A DNA stretch of 64,000 bases from Acinetobacter pittii (GTDB taxonomy: Bacteria; Pseudomonadota; Gammaproteobacteria; Pseudomonadales; Moraxellaceae): the NCBI RefSeq assembly GCF_034064985.1, contig NZ_CP139249.1, forward strand, positions 2,294,001-2,358,000, in the 5' to 3' direction. The notes under the pieces are model-generated. The model searched no databases, was not told where the DNA came from, and saw only the letters and a list, made by a program, of their open reading frames with translations. Positions 8,540 to 18,249 of this stretch are shown one piece after another (the stretch's first letter is position 1; each line of letters opens with the position of its first letter). A program made the translations under genes and the position numbers.

Positions 8540-11500
8540 ATGAATATAGCTACAAAAGTCACTCCAAATATTATTGCAACAAAGGATGTGTCACTTGAAG
8601 ATAAATATGTAAGTGATAACGGTACAGCATATATGACCGGCATTCAGGCACTTGTTCGGTTGCCTCTTGCCCAAACTCGCCGTGACGCGATGAATGGTTA
8701 TCATACTGCTGGTTTTATTTCTGGTTATCGCGGTTCTCCTGTTGGTAACTATGATAGTTTCCTTTGGCAAGTTCAAGGATTACTTAAATCCCATAATGTT
8801 GTATTTCAACCTGGTGTAAACGAAGACTTGGCTGCTACCGCAATTTGGGGTACCCAACAAGTTAACCTTTCAGGCCAAGGCAAATATGATGGAGTGTCTT
8901 CTTGGTGGTATGGTAAAGGCCCGGGTGTTGACCGTTCAGGCGACGTACTCCGCCATGCTAACTTAGCTGGTACCTCTGAACGTGGTGGTGTGGTTGCTTT
9001 ATTTGGCGATGACCACTCATGTAAATCTTCTACAATTCCTCACCAGTCTGAACATGTCATGATTGGTTGTGGTATTCCAATTTTCTACCCAACATCCGTT
9101 CAACAAATTTTAGACTTTGGTGTTCACGCCATTGCTGTTTCACGTTTTTCTGGCCTTTGGTCTTCAATGAAGCTCGTCAGTGAAATTGTAGAGACTTCTG
9201 CTTCTGTTCATGTCGACCTAGACCGTGTTACTCCGGTTATACCAGAAGATGTCAATTTCCCAGAAGGCGGCGTCAATATTCGCTGGCCAGATCACGGCAT
9301 TCAACAAGAAGAGCGCCTTTATAAATATCGCTTACCTGCTGTTTTGGCCTATGCCCGTGCCAACAAAATCAATAACGTAACATGGCCTTGTGAAAATGCC
9401 CGTGTCGGTATTGCCGCAAGTGGTAAAGGTTATTTAGATACCATTGAAGCCTTACGCATTTTAGGTATTGAAGATGAAACTGCCCAACAGCTTGGGCTAC
9501 GTGTTTATCAAGTTGGTCTGATTTGGCCTTTAGAACCACAAGGCATTCGTGAATTTGCCGAAGGTTTAGAAGAGCTAATCGTTATTGAAGAAAAACGTCC
9601 AATTATTGAAACACAAATTAAAGATGAGCTGTACTCACTGCCTGATGGCAAACGTCCTCGTGTCATTGGTAAAGCAACTGACGGCAAAGGCGAATGGAGT
9701 ACTTCTATTGAAGAAGCACCGCTCATTGGTCACTATGAGTACCAGCCTGAACCTATTGCAAAAATGCTGGCTGCTCGCTTCTTAAAACTTGATATTCCAG
9801 AAAGCCTAAAAGTACAAATCCAAAGTAGAATCGACTTACTGCTAAAAGCAGAGCAAGAATCAAAACGTGTCATTGATCTTGCTGAACGTAAACCTTATTT
9901 CTGTAGTGGTTGCCCTCATAACTCTTCAACCGTAGTTCCTGAAGGTAGCCGTGCATTAGGCGGTATCGGTTGTCACTATATTGCTGTTTCACTTGATCGC
10001 GGTACCGAAACGTTCTCTCAAATGGGCGGTGAAGGTGTAAGCTGGGTTGGTGCATCACCATTTACTAATGAAAAACACATTTTTGCTAACCTCGGTGACG
10101 GAACTTACTTCCACTCAGGTTACTTAGCAATTCGTCAGTCTATCGCTGCAAAAACCAATATTACCTACAAAATCCTCTACAACGATGCAGTCGCTATGAC
10201 AGGTGGTCAGCATGTAGATGGTCATTTGAGCGTTGCACAGTTAACTCGCCAGCTTGCTGCTGAAGGTATTAAAAAACAAGTCATCGTGACGGATGAAGTT
10301 AAATTATTAAACGAAGAAGATGGTATTGCACCGGGTGTCGAAATTCGCCACCGTAATGAGCTCGACGCAGTTCAACGTGAGCTTCGTGAAGTGACAGGTG
10401 TAACCGCTTTAATTTATGTACAAACCTGTGCCAGTGAAAAACGTCGTCGCCGTAAACGTGACGTCTACCCTGACCCAGCTGAGCGTTTATACATTAACAG
10501 TGATATTTGTGAAGGCTGTGGCGACTGTTCGAAAAAATCAAACTGTTTATCGATTGAACCTGTAGAGACTGCTTTAGGTACTAAACGTCAAATTAACCAA
10601 AGTAGCTGTAATAAAGACTTCACTTGTGCTGAAGGGTTCTGCCCTAGTTTTGTGACTGTTCATACACGTGACATGAAACGTCCAGCTAAATTTGAAGGTA
10701 TTGGTGCAGGCTGGCCAACATCACCAGTTATTCCTCAGTTATATGATGTTCCAAGTCGTATTATGGTGGGTGGTATTGGCGGTACAGGTGTTGTGACTAT
10801 TGGTGCACTGCTTGGTATGGCGGCTCACCTCGAAGGTAAAGCAACACGTGTTATGGACATGGCAGGTCTTGCGCAAAAAGGTGGTACGGTTTATTCATAC
10901 GTTCAACTTGCAGCAAGTGATGAGCAAATTTCTTCTACCAAAATTCCGGCAGGTCAATGTGAATTATTGATTGGTGCAGATGCGGTAGTCGCTGGTGGTA
11001 GCGCTGCTCTATCTCGCTTAAAAGATGATGCTTTAGTTATTGTGAATGAAGACAGCACTCCTACTTCTGAGTTTATTAAATCTCGTGACTGGTATGCACC
11101 TATTAGTGATTTAATTGATCGTCTTCGTGGTCGTGTTCGTCAAGGTCAACTAGTTTCTTTGCCAGCAGCTCGCATTGCAACGCAACTCCTAGGTGATTCA
11201 ATCTATACCAACCAGTTATTACTCGGTATGGCATGGCAATCTGGACGTATTCCATTACTGCGTGAAAGCATTGAAAAAGCAATTCGTTTAAATGGTACGG
11301 CTGTTGAAAAGAACCTCGAAGCTTTCCGTGTGGGTTGTCATCTTGCAAGTGACCCAACTTTAGCTGCACGCTTAGTTGCGGCAATGCCAAAAACCAAAAC
11401 TCCGCAAACTTTAGCTGAACTTGTTGAAGATCGTTCTGCTCGTTTAACAGACTACTGGAATGAAGCTTATGCAGCTAAATACCGCACACTTGTAGAACTG

Positions 11501-12022
11501 GCCGCTAAAAAACTACCAGAAGAATTAACGGGTACCATTGCAACTCAGCTTTATAGAGTCATGGCGTATAAAGATGAATATGAAGTTGCACGTCTTTTAA
11601 CTGGTAAGAGCTTCAAAGAATCGATTGAAACCCAATTCGGTAAAGGCTTACGTTTAACGTATCATCTTGCTCCGCCAGCGTTACTGGGTGGTCTGAAAAA
11701 TGTTCGTAAACGTGCGTTTGGTTACTGGATGCGCTTCCCAATGATGATGCTTGCTCGCTTACAATGGCTTCGTGAAACTTTCCTTGACCCATTTGCACGT
11801 CAAGAAGAGCGTCAACACGAACAAGCATGGCGTGATCGTTACATCGCTTTTGTTGAAGCACTTGTTGAAGCACCAGATAATCATAACTTGGCAGTTGCTG
11901 AGCAAATTGCAAAATTACCAGCAGAAGTCCGCGGTTATGGTCATATCAAAATGAAAGCAATGGACGCTGCAAAACAACGTTGGGATGAACTTACACCAAC
12001 ACTGCTCAAAGTCCGTAACTAA
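8540..12022 (+). CDS. Indolepyruvate ferredoxin oxidoreductase-type 2-oxoacid oxidoreductase (alpha/gamma fusion)
   Basis: A 1160-residue single-chain thiamine-diphosphate and iron-sulfur enzyme that oxidatively decarboxylates a 2-oxoacid (indolepyruvate, phenylpyruvate or related) to the acyl-CoA. The order is: an N-terminal pyrimidine-binding domain (about 30-400); a TPP domain with 'CSGCPHNSST', 'GIGCHYIAVS' and 'LGDGTYFHSGYLAI' (about 450-560); a short cluster-binding stretch 'CEGCGDCSKKSNC' (about 655-667) plus further Cys residues; a gamma domain 'MVGGIGGTGVVTIGALLGMAAHLEG' (about 745); and a C-terminal helical extension. Separate IorA and IorB chains are the archaeal form; proteobacteria often have this fusion. 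It is monocistronic, followed by a strong terminator. The physiological electron acceptor in an aerobe is not evident from the sequence. Confidence 0.9.
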   Translation: MNIATKVTPNIIATKDVSLEDKYVSDNGTAYMTGIQALVRLPLAQTRRDAMNGYHTAGFISGYRGSPVGNYDSFLWQVQGLLKSHNVVFQPGVNEDLAATAIWGTQQVNLSGQGKYDGVSSWWYGKGPGVDRSGDVLRHANLAGTSERGGVVALFGDDHSCKSSTIPHQSEHVMIGCGIPIFYPTSVQQILDFGVHAIAVSRFSGLWSSMKLVSEIVETSASVHVDLDRVTPVIPEDVNFPEGGVNIRWPDHGIQQEERLYKYRLPAVLAYARANKINNVTWPCENARVGIAASGKGYLDTIEALRILGIEDETAQQLGLRVYQVGLIWPLEPQGIREFAEGLEELIVIEEKRPIIETQIKDELYSLPDGKRPRVIGKATDGKGEWSTSIEEAPLIGHYEYQPEPIAKMLAARFLKLDIPESLKVQIQSRIDLLLKAEQESKRVIDLAERKPYFCSGCPHNSSTVVPEGSRALGGIGCHYIAVSLDRGTETFSQMGGEGVSWVGASPFTNEKHIFANLGDGTYFHSGYLAIRQSIAAKTNITYKILYNDAVAMTGGQHVDGHLSVAQLTRQLAAEGIKKQVIVTDEVKLLNEEDGIAPGVEIRHRNELDAVQRELREVTGVTALIYVQTCASEKRRRRKRDVYPDPAERLYINSDICEGCGDCSKKSNCLSIEPVETALGTKRQINQSSCNKDFTCAEGFCPSFVTVHTRDMKRPAKFEGIGAGWPTSPVIPQLYDVPSRIMVGGIGGTGVVTIGALLGMAAHLEGKATRVMDMAGLAQKGGTVYSYVQLAASDEQISSTKIPAGQCELLIGADAVVAGGSAALSRLKDDALVIVNEDSTPTSEFIKSRDWYAPISDLIDRLRGRVRQGQLVSLPAARIATQLLGDSIYTNQLLLGMAWQSGRIPLLRESIEKAIRLNGTAVEKNLEAFRVGCHLASDPTLAARLVAAMPKTKTPQTLAELVEDRSARLTDYWNEAYAAKYRTLVELAAKKLPEELTGTIATQLYRVMAYKDEYEVARLLTGKSFKESIETQFGKGLRLTYHLAPPALLGGLKNVRKRAFGYWMRFPMMMLARLQWLRETFLDPFARQEERQHEQAWRDRYIAFVEALVEAPDNHNLAVAEQIAKLPAEVRGYGHIKMKAMDAAKQRWDELTPTLLKVRN

Positions 12023-12035
12023 AATTAAATCTTAA

Positions 12036-12071
12036 AATAAAAAAGTCATCCTTAGGGATGACTTTTTTATT
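12036..12071. terminator. Bidirectional terminator
   Basis: A long stem with core AAAAGTCATCC / GGATGACTTTT and a TTAG loop has T-runs readable on both strands. It ends the oxidoreductase transcript on + and the convergent thioesterase transcript on -. Confidence 0.9.
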
Positions 12072-12082
12072 GGCTCAAAAAT

Positions 12083-12886
12083 TTATTTAGTCATTTTACG
12101 TAAAGTCAAAATTTGCTCGCTTCGTCCAAATGGTCCATACACATCATGTAAAACTGCACTGGTTAAACCAATACCATCCGAACCATATTGCTGAACGGTT
12201 TCCAAACCTAGCCATTTCCCTTGCGGATAACGGTGCATGTGGATTTGTAAATCAAGATTTGGAAAGCCCCAAGTAAATTCGCCTTCTTGTCTTGGGACAA
12301 TGCCGTTTGCCGCATCTACCATGCCAATCAAATGCGCAAAATCTGTGGTCGGCTGCCCTTCCACGATTTCTTTATCATTATTGAGCCAAACAATGCCTTT
12401 ACCCGCACGATGCTGATCATCCGTTTTAGTGACTAGCGTTTGAATAAAGCCACCTGGCCATCTTTTCATACCCGTCCATTCTGTAAAGGTATCTGGATGG
12501 TGAACTGGCTGATCTTCAAGCCCAGCAATATCGGAACTGTCTTGAGTACACATGCGCCATGCTCTAGCCACAATACAGGTTTTACCTTGTGCTTGCATTT
12601 CGGCTTCAATCAATTCAATGGTTTTACCGGCACGAATCACATGTGTCTTAATCGTAAATTCACCAAATGCGATCAAACCAAAAATATCAAAACTAATTCG
12701 GCCAATTCGCTTATCTTGTCGTGGTGAAAATTGCTCTAACTCTGCTGCGATGACACCACTTGCAGGTGCCATATGCTGTTCATGAGGGTTCCAAGCCCCT
12801 TGTGCATGGACAGTTGAGCAATAATGAGCAATGACTTCACCTTGAGGACCAATTGTTCTATTCAGTAATTGATAATAAGCATTCAT
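12083..12886 (-). CDS. Acyl-CoA thioesterase-like protein (TesB-type double hotdog)
   Basis: A 267-residue protein that looks like a thioesterase of the TesB/double-hotdog group: 'GRISFDIFGLIAFGEFTIKTHVIRAGKTIELIEAEMQAQGKTCIVARAW' is the characteristic hotdog strand pattern in the N half, and 'LDLQIHMHRYPQGKWLGLETVQQYGSDGIGLTSAVLHDVYGPFGRSEQ' matches the second hotdog, ending in 'GRSEQ'. I prefer the ATG at 12886 (MNAYYQ), which has GGAAAG upstream, over the more distal in-frame start at 12916. It would hydrolyse an acyl-CoA; the substrate is not evident. It lies 166 bp downstream of, and in the same direction as, the large acyl-CoA dehydrogenase at 13083, which may share its pathway. Confidence 0.75.
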   Translation of the reverse strand: MNAYYQLLNRTIGPQGEVIAHYCSTVHAQGAWNPHEQHMAPASGVIAAELEQFSPRQDKRIGRISFDIFGLIAFGEFTIKTHVIRAGKTIELIEAEMQAQGKTCIVARAWRMCTQDSSDIAGLEDQPVHHPDTFTEWTGMKRWPGGFIQTLVTKTDDQHRAGKGIVWLNNDKEIVEGQPTTDFAHLIGMVDAANGIVPRQEGEFTWGFPNLDLQIHMHRYPQGKWLGLETVQQYGSDGIGLTSAVLHDVYGPFGRSEQILTLRKMTK

Positions 12887-13082
12887 GATTTTCTTTCCGT
12901 AGTCCTTATCCAACATCTATATTTGATGAAAATTCACGTTTTAATGCTTATGTTAACCCTCTCTTTCTTTGGCTCAACTGGTTTTTCCTACCAAAAACTG
13001 ATGAGTCTAAAATTACAAATTTAATCACTAGGTAAAATTTCGCATGTCAATTTCACCCAGCGATTCTAGAACTTACGATTCA

Positions 13083-14885
13083 TTAAAATGCAAAAGCATC
13101 TTGATCAAGCTCCATCACAGATTCAGCGCCAGACTCAATAGAAGCAGCATGACTCTGTGTACGATGCAAAAGCTTTTGATAGAAAAACTTAGCAGTCGTT
13201 AATTTTGCTTTATAAAAAGCTTCCTCTTGTGTACCCGATTCTAATTTTTCATGGGCAACTTGTGCCATTCGAGCCCATAAATAAGCGAACACGACGTAAC
13301 TGGAAAAATAAAGATAATCTACCGAAGCGGCCCCTATTTCTTCAGGGTTGTGTTTTGCTTTCTCTGCAATCGATTTGGTCAGTGACAACCATTGTTGCTT
13401 AAGCTCAGCTAATTTTTCTAAATAAGATTTCAAGAGTTCATTTGATTGATGTTGACCAATAAATCGATCAATTAAATCGGTCATATTTTTTAGAAGTTTG
13501 CCTTCCGACTTGAGGACTTTACGTGCAAGTAAATCTAAAGACTGGATTTCAGTCGTTCCCTCATACAATGTTGAGATACGCGCATCACGTACAATTTGCT
13601 CCATACCATGCTCAACAATGAAGCCATGCCCACCAAATACTTGAACACCATGCTTTGCAGATTCATTGCCTGATTCTGTTAAAAAAGCTTTAGCAATCGG
13701 CGTTAAAAAAGCCAGTAATTCATCGGAGTGCTTTTGCTGTTCCTGATCATTTGAACTTTCCACAATATCGACATGCTGAGCTAAAAAGTAAGCCAATGCA
13801 CGGCCACCTTCAGAAAAAGCTTTTTGCGTCATTAGCATCGAGCGCACAGCAGGATGCACAATAATTGGGTCGGCATTTTTCTCAGGATATTGAGGACCTG
13901 ATAGCGAACGCATGGCGAGACGTTCTTTGGCATAACTTAATGCACCTTGAAATGAAATTTCAGAAGCAGCAAGCCCTTGTACTGCCGTTCCAATACGTGC
14001 GGTATTCATAAAGGTAAACATACAATTAAGCCCGCGATTTTCAGGACCAATCAAATAACCTTTGGCACCATCAAAATTAAGAACACAAGTGGCATTACCA
14101 TGGATCCCCATTTTATGTTCAATTGCACTACAGACGACTTTATTACGGTCTTCTAAATTACCTTCATCGTCTACATTAAATTTAGGCACAATAAATAAAG
14201 AAATACCTTTGGTCCCTGCAGGTGCCTGAGGCAAACGGGCTAAAACAATATGAATAATATTTTCTGAAAGATCGTGTTCACCTGCTGAAATAAAAATCTT
14301 TTCCCCCGTAATTGAGTAACTACCGTCCGGATTTGGTTCGGCTTTCGTTCTAATTAACCCAAGGTCTGAGCCTGCATGGGATTCGGTTAAACACATTGTT
14401 CCCGTCCAGATACCGCTAATGAGTTTAGTCAAAAACTTTTGTTTTTGTTGCTCAGTACCATGGTGCTCTATGGTTCTCATCGCTCCATGAGACAAACCCG
14501 GATACATTGCCCACGCCCAATTAGAACCACATAACATTTCAGAAATGGCAATCCGCAGCAATGTTGGTAAGCCTTGCCCACCATATTCAGGGTCGGCGGT
14601 TAGTGAGGTAAATCCAAGCTCAGCATATTTTTGGTAGGCTTCTTTAAAACCTTTCGGCGTTGTGACTACGCCTTGATTTAAATGACAGCCTTCCTGATCG
14701 CCATTTTGATTTATGGGCGCCAATTCATTTTCACAAAAATCTGCTGCTGCCTCTAAGTATTGATCAATTAATTCTCGATTTACGCTTTCCTGATATTTAC
14801 TTAAACCTTGATAGTTCTGTTCTGTTTGAAGCATTTCATGCAGTACAAATTGCATATCACGTAATGGAGCTTTGTATGAAGGCAT
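13083..14885 (-). CDS. Acyl-CoA dehydrogenase, long form with C-terminal extension
   Basis: A 600-residue flavoprotein of the long FadE/DmdC-like acyl-CoA dehydrogenase class. It has an N-terminal helical domain, the FAD segment 'GTMCLTESHAGSDLGLI' near 165-180 and 'SITGEKIFISAGEHD', then 'TLYEGTTEIQSLDLLARKVL' near 445-463, where the Glu of YEGTT is the expected catalytic base. An extra C-terminal helical domain (about 470-600) is typical of this class. Such enzymes oxidise medium- or long-chain acyl-CoAs, or methylmercaptopropionyl-CoA in DmdC. Acinetobacter carries several paralogues, so the exact substrate cannot be read from the sequence. It starts at the ATG 14885 with GGAAAAA upstream and is monocistronic or coupled to the thioesterase downstream. 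Confidence 0.88.
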   Translation of the reverse strand: MPSYKAPLRDMQFVLHEMLQTEQNYQGLSKYQESVNRELIDQYLEAAADFCENELAPINQNGDQEGCHLNQGVVTTPKGFKEAYQKYAELGFTSLTADPEYGGQGLPTLLRIAISEMLCGSNWAWAMYPGLSHGAMRTIEHHGTEQQKQKFLTKLISGIWTGTMCLTESHAGSDLGLIRTKAEPNPDGSYSITGEKIFISAGEHDLSENIIHIVLARLPQAPAGTKGISLFIVPKFNVDDEGNLEDRNKVVCSAIEHKMGIHGNATCVLNFDGAKGYLIGPENRGLNCMFTFMNTARIGTAVQGLAASEISFQGALSYAKERLAMRSLSGPQYPEKNADPIIVHPAVRSMLMTQKAFSEGGRALAYFLAQHVDIVESSNDQEQQKHSDELLAFLTPIAKAFLTESGNESAKHGVQVFGGHGFIVEHGMEQIVRDARISTLYEGTTEIQSLDLLARKVLKSEGKLLKNMTDLIDRFIGQHQSNELLKSYLEKLAELKQQWLSLTKSIAEKAKHNPEEIGAASVDYLYFSSYVVFAYLWARMAQVAHEKLESGTQEEAFYKAKLTTAKFFYQKLLHRTQSHAASIESGAESVMELDQDAFAF

Positions 14886-15204
14886 AGTTTTTTCCTTTCA
14901 CTTCACTGCCTGTGTCATGGGCAGATATTGTTTTTCCTTGAAATGGACTTTTATTGTTTCAATCTCACCAAAATATCAAAAAATTTCTTATAGCAAAATA
15001 TAATTTCACTAATTTAATAAAATTATCCTAACTTAGCTATAGAGATAAAAAATAAATATATGTTTTTAAATAAAAATATAAGATAAAAATTAATTAGTCT
15101 TGTTTAACTAGAATAAATTTTTATTTTGTATTGCAAAATTTTATTCCGTAAAAAATCAATTTATAGTATGGTGATTAGACTGCTTAATCATGCAAGGACG
15201 ATTT
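14886..15204. other. AT-rich divergent intergenic region
   Basis: About 320 bp, very AT-rich, between the acyl-CoA dehydrogenase (-) and the thioesterase (+). It should hold both promoters. ATTTTG-TATTG-CAAAAT near 15123-15139 is a short inverted repeat that could be an operator. I see no small gene. Confidence 0.5.
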
Positions 15205-15639
15205 ATGGAAAGCCCGAAATACACAGGTCTTGAGTTTTTAACCGCTTTAAAAAATGGTGAAGTTTCTCCATCACCTATGGCTCACACCATACCGATGGAA
15301 CTCGTTGAAGTTTCCGAAGGTAAAGCAACTTATAAAGTTACTCCTTGCAAAGAACATAGAAATATACAAGGCGGTGTACACGGCGGCTTTTGTGCCACAG
15401 CTTTAGATACGGCGACAGGCAGTGCGGCCCATACCCTACTTGAACATGGTGTTGGCTATGGAACCATTGATTTAAATGTAAAAATGATCCGCCCCATGCA
15501 GGTTGATACGTCTTACTATGCGACGGCCGAGTTGATCAATGCGGGCCGTAATATTATTAGTACCGAAGGAAAAATCGTAGATGAGAACGGCAAAGTGTAT
15601 GCTTTTGCCTCGGCAACATTAATGATTATTCGCAAATAA
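15205..15639 (+). CDS. PaaI-family thioesterase (hotdog fold)
   Basis: A small single-hotdog thioesterase of 144 residues. 'HRNIQGGVHGGFCATALDTATGSAAHTLL' is the PaaI/YbaW signature, with the HGG turn and the acidic residue in the central helix (ALDTATG). 'TIDLNVKMIRPMQVD' follows as the next strand. It hydrolyses acyl- or aryl-CoA esters, commonly as a housekeeping release of stalled CoA intermediates. I start it at the ATG 15205 (MESPKY), with AAGGACG 5 bp upstream; an in-frame ATG at 15190 lies before that ribosome site. A short terminator overlaps its downstream flank. Substrate unknown. Confidence 0.85.
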   Translation: MESPKYTGLEFLTALKNGEVSPSPMAHTIPMELVEVSEGKATYKVTPCKEHRNIQGGVHGGFCATALDTATGSAAHTLLEHGVGYGTIDLNVKMIRPMQVDTSYYATAELINAGRNIISTEGKIVDENGKVYAFASATLMIIRK

Positions 15640-15649
15640 TAAAATATTG

Positions 15650-15673
15650 AAGCTCCTGTTTATGGAGCTTTTT
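15650..15673 (+). terminator. Terminator after the PaaI-type thioesterase
   Basis: AAGCTCC / GGAGCTT arms with a 7-nt loop are followed by TTTC on +. It overlaps the last codons of the convergent MFS gene. Confidence 0.7.
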
Positions 15674-16877
15674 CTTGCTTTGCAATTTTGTTCATTTCAT
15701 AAAAATCTAAGCGATCAATTATAAAACTTAATATTGCCATCGCTAAACCTAAAGCAGCACACGCTTCCCATCCCCAGTGTTTCCATGCATACACCGCAAT
15801 AAAAGAACCCAAAGCGGCTCCACCAAAATATAAGGTCATATAAATTGAGTTAATACGGGAACGCGCCTCGGCCGAAATTCGATAGACCAGATTTTGGTTG
15901 AGTACATGTAATGCCGATAAACCAAAGTACGCCATAACAACCCCTACAGCGTAGGCCACCAGAGACTGCTGGGCAAAAAATAGTGGTATCCATGCACTTA
16001 TTAATAACCCCATGCAAATCACTGCAATTTTATTCTCAAGCCCTGCTGCAATTTTCTTACCTGCCCAAGGAGTAGCAAATACACCGGCCAAGCCAACAAT
16101 CCCAAATAAACCAATCTGGAAATCGTTAAAGTGATAAGGCTCATTCGCCAAAATGAAAGTCATGGTAGTAAAAATCAGAGCCAAAATTCCAAAGCCAATT
16201 CCTCCCGCCAAACCACGGCGCAGTAAATGAGGCTGATGAGCTGCTAATGAAAATAATGAACCATAAATCTGTAGAATATTAAGTTCATGGGATTTTCGCG
16301 CAACTGGTAACTTTACCCACATTACCCATGCAAACACCAAAATGACAATTCCGCTAATTAAATAAACCGCATGCCAAGACCAAACTGTAGAAAGTAAGCC
16401 TGCAATAGAGCGCGCCAATAATATTCCCAAAAACAAACCACTCATGAGAGTGCCTACAACTTGAGGACTTTTTTTGGGACTAGCTAAACCTGCGGCGAAA
16501 GGAACTAAAACTTGAGTCGCAATTGAAAAGAATGTGGCTAAAAAGGTAAAGCCATATAAAGCTGGCAAGGTTTGACTTAAAGATAGCCCTACTTGGGCAA
16601 GGCCTGTACAACACATGAGCAAGCAAATATAACTTCGCTTTTCAAAAAAGTCGCCTAAGGGAACCAATATAAAAAGGCCAACTGCATATGACAGTTGGCT
16701 AATCACAATAGTTAAAGCGACTTGATCGGCATTAACTTTTAATGCTTCAGCAATCGAATAGATTAAGGGCTGGTTATAATAGTTTGAACCCGCACAAATT
16801 CCACATGTCATTGCCATGATAAAAATAAAGCTTTTTGACAGTATATTTTCTGCATTGGGCTCAACTATTTTTTCCAT
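15660..16877 (-). CDS. MFS transporter, YnfM-like drug/organic solute efflux type
   Basis: A 405-residue, 12-helix major facilitator. The first helix is 'FIFIMAMTCGICAGSNYYNQPLIYSIAEAL'. The loop 2-3 motif is 'PLGDFFEKR', the DHA1-type signature. 'LLARSIAGLLSTVWSWHAVYLISG' fits helix 5. It is clearly paralogous to the carrier at 27827-28999: both share 'NY..QPLI.SI', 'PLGD..EKR' and 'GA.LG....YAWKH.GW'. The two flank the dca locus on either side. Substrate unknown; efflux of an organic acid or drug is likely by family. It runs in the same direction as dcaP and starts 19 bp after dcaP ends, so it may ride on the dcaAKIJP transcript. Confidence 0.85.
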   Translation of the reverse strand: MEKIVEPNAENILSKSFIFIMAMTCGICAGSNYYNQPLIYSIAEALKVNADQVALTIVISQLSYAVGLFILVPLGDFFEKRSYICLLMCCTGLAQVGLSLSQTLPALYGFTFLATFFSIATQVLVPFAAGLASPKKSPQVVGTLMSGLFLGILLARSIAGLLSTVWSWHAVYLISGIVILVFAWVMWVKLPVARKSHELNILQIYGSLFSLAAHQPHLLRRGLAGGIGFGILALIFTTMTFILANEPYHFNDFQIGLFGIVGLAGVFATPWAGKKIAAGLENKIAVICMGLLISAWIPLFFAQQSLVAYAVGVVMAYFGLSALHVLNQNLVYRISAEARSRINSIYMTLYFGGAALGSFIAVYAWKHWGWEACAALGLAMAILSFIIDRLDFYEMNKIAKQEKAP

Positions 16878-16895
16878 TTTTAATTACGTCCCATT

Positions 16896-18212
16896 TTAGA
16901 ATTTATACATCGATACAAAGTTTACGCGTGATACATCAGCGGTTCTGCCATCAAATACTTCTCGTTTGCCTTGATGATATTCCATACCAATATCCATTTG
17001 CTCAATCGGTGAATAAAAGACGTTAGCTGCGTAGTCCGTTAAGCGTTTATTAGCATCTGGGTTGAGTTTGGCATAAGCCGTGTCGTCATCATAATCAAAC
17101 ATTGAAGCCGATAAGTTTGCACGCCATTGCTCATTAAATTTATATGAATAACCAATATTGATGCTATTCAACTTATTCATAACCAAATCTGTTTTGTCTT
17201 CGCTTAAAGAAAAATCACCCGCGGCATTTAAACTTGTTGAATTTGCCAACCCACTTTGGGTGGTATACGGCATAAATTTTTGATCACCGACAATATATTG
17301 ATAATTTGCTTGTACTGATTGTTGTGGCGTGAGTTGATATTTTAAACCGCCTCCAGCACCCCAGCTTACTTTCTTCACCGTGGCAGTTGCGACATCTGTA
17401 GACTTTTCATTAATAAAGCCTTGAGCAAGTGCTGTTAAAGGACCTTGTTTAAAAGTATAGCGACCCGTTAAAGTTGGAAATGCCGAGACTCTCGAACCTG
17501 TATATTCCAAAGCTACTTTTAAATCATTATTGCCATCAATTTTCCAGTCATAGCGAATTTGAGGAGTACGCGTATAAGAGGTGCCCACAAATTGCGTGTA
17601 ATCGACAGCTTCTGTACGAGTTTCCATGTTAGACATGAGTGACCATGTTTGACCAAAGGTCCAATCTTTATAGGTAAAAAATGCATGACGGATACGGAAT
17701 TTACCATCTCCCGTTCCCATGTTAGAGCTATCAAAGAAATCGGCTTCAATATTTCCCGTTACTGCTTTATTTGGGCTATTAAAATAAACACCGAGTCGGC
17801 TTGCATTAATCATGGCATCAGAGCGCGCATGGTTTGAACGCTTTTCATTTTCAAAAGGTGTTCGGTATAGACTGCTGGTTGTTCTACCGCCCGAGTCAGG
17901 TGATGATTTAAAATCAACCGCTGCATCAACACGTGCAATACCGTAAACCTTCACATTATCTGTCCAAGTGACCCATGAAGGAGCAACAGGCTTTTCTGTT
18001 ACCGTTGCTTTAGTTTTTTCAATGTTCTCTTCGATCTTTACCTGTTTGACCTGTAAATTATTTTGAGTTTGTTTCTGAGCAGCAAGTTCTGCTTTTAATT
18101 TTTGCAGCTCGGTTTCTAGCAAATTAATTCTTTGTTCTGTCGTATCTGAAGAATTTGCAAAAATAGTCCCTGAAGCCGCAGCGCAAGCTGCAGCTAAAAT
18201 TAATTTTTTCAT
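16896..18212 (-). CDS. dcaP: DcaP-like trimeric outer-membrane porin
   Basis: A 438-residue outer-membrane channel. There is a signal peptide (MKKLILAAACAAASGTIFA, cleavage after about residue 19) and then a predicted coiled coil at about 23-72 with heptad-like Leu/Ile spacing ('INLLETELQKLKAELAAQK'), a hallmark of DcaP, whose N-terminal coil holds the trimer together. Next comes a beta-barrel of alternating aromatic strands ending in the C-terminal Phe ('VNFVSMYKF') needed for barrel assembly. DcaP channels in A. baumannii pass dicarboxylic acids, and location at the end of the dca left arm agrees. AAGGA lies 7 bp before the ATG. Confidence 0.9.
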   Translation of the reverse strand: MKKLILAAACAAASGTIFANSSDTTEQRINLLETELQKLKAELAAQKQTQNNLQVKQVKIEENIEKTKATVTEKPVAPSWVTWTDNVKVYGIARVDAAVDFKSSPDSGGRTTSSLYRTPFENEKRSNHARSDAMINASRLGVYFNSPNKAVTGNIEADFFDSSNMGTGDGKFRIRHAFFTYKDWTFGQTWSLMSNMETRTEAVDYTQFVGTSYTRTPQIRYDWKIDGNNDLKVALEYTGSRVSAFPTLTGRYTFKQGPLTALAQGFINEKSTDVATATVKKVSWGAGGGLKYQLTPQQSVQANYQYIVGDQKFMPYTTQSGLANSTSLNAAGDFSLSEDKTDLVMNKLNSINIGYSYKFNEQWRANLSASMFDYDDDTAYAKLNPDANKRLTDYAANVFYSPIEQMDIGMEYHQGKREVFDGRTADVSRVNFVSMYKF

Positions 18213-18249
18213 CTTTTAATCCTTAAAGAAGCGTTTTTCCGTGTGTAAT

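Noticed and set aside
8383-8643. Minus-strand frame of 86 codons crossing the oxidoreductase start
   Set aside because: It overlaps the 5' end of a certain gene and the divergent promoter gap, and shows no recognisable family pattern.
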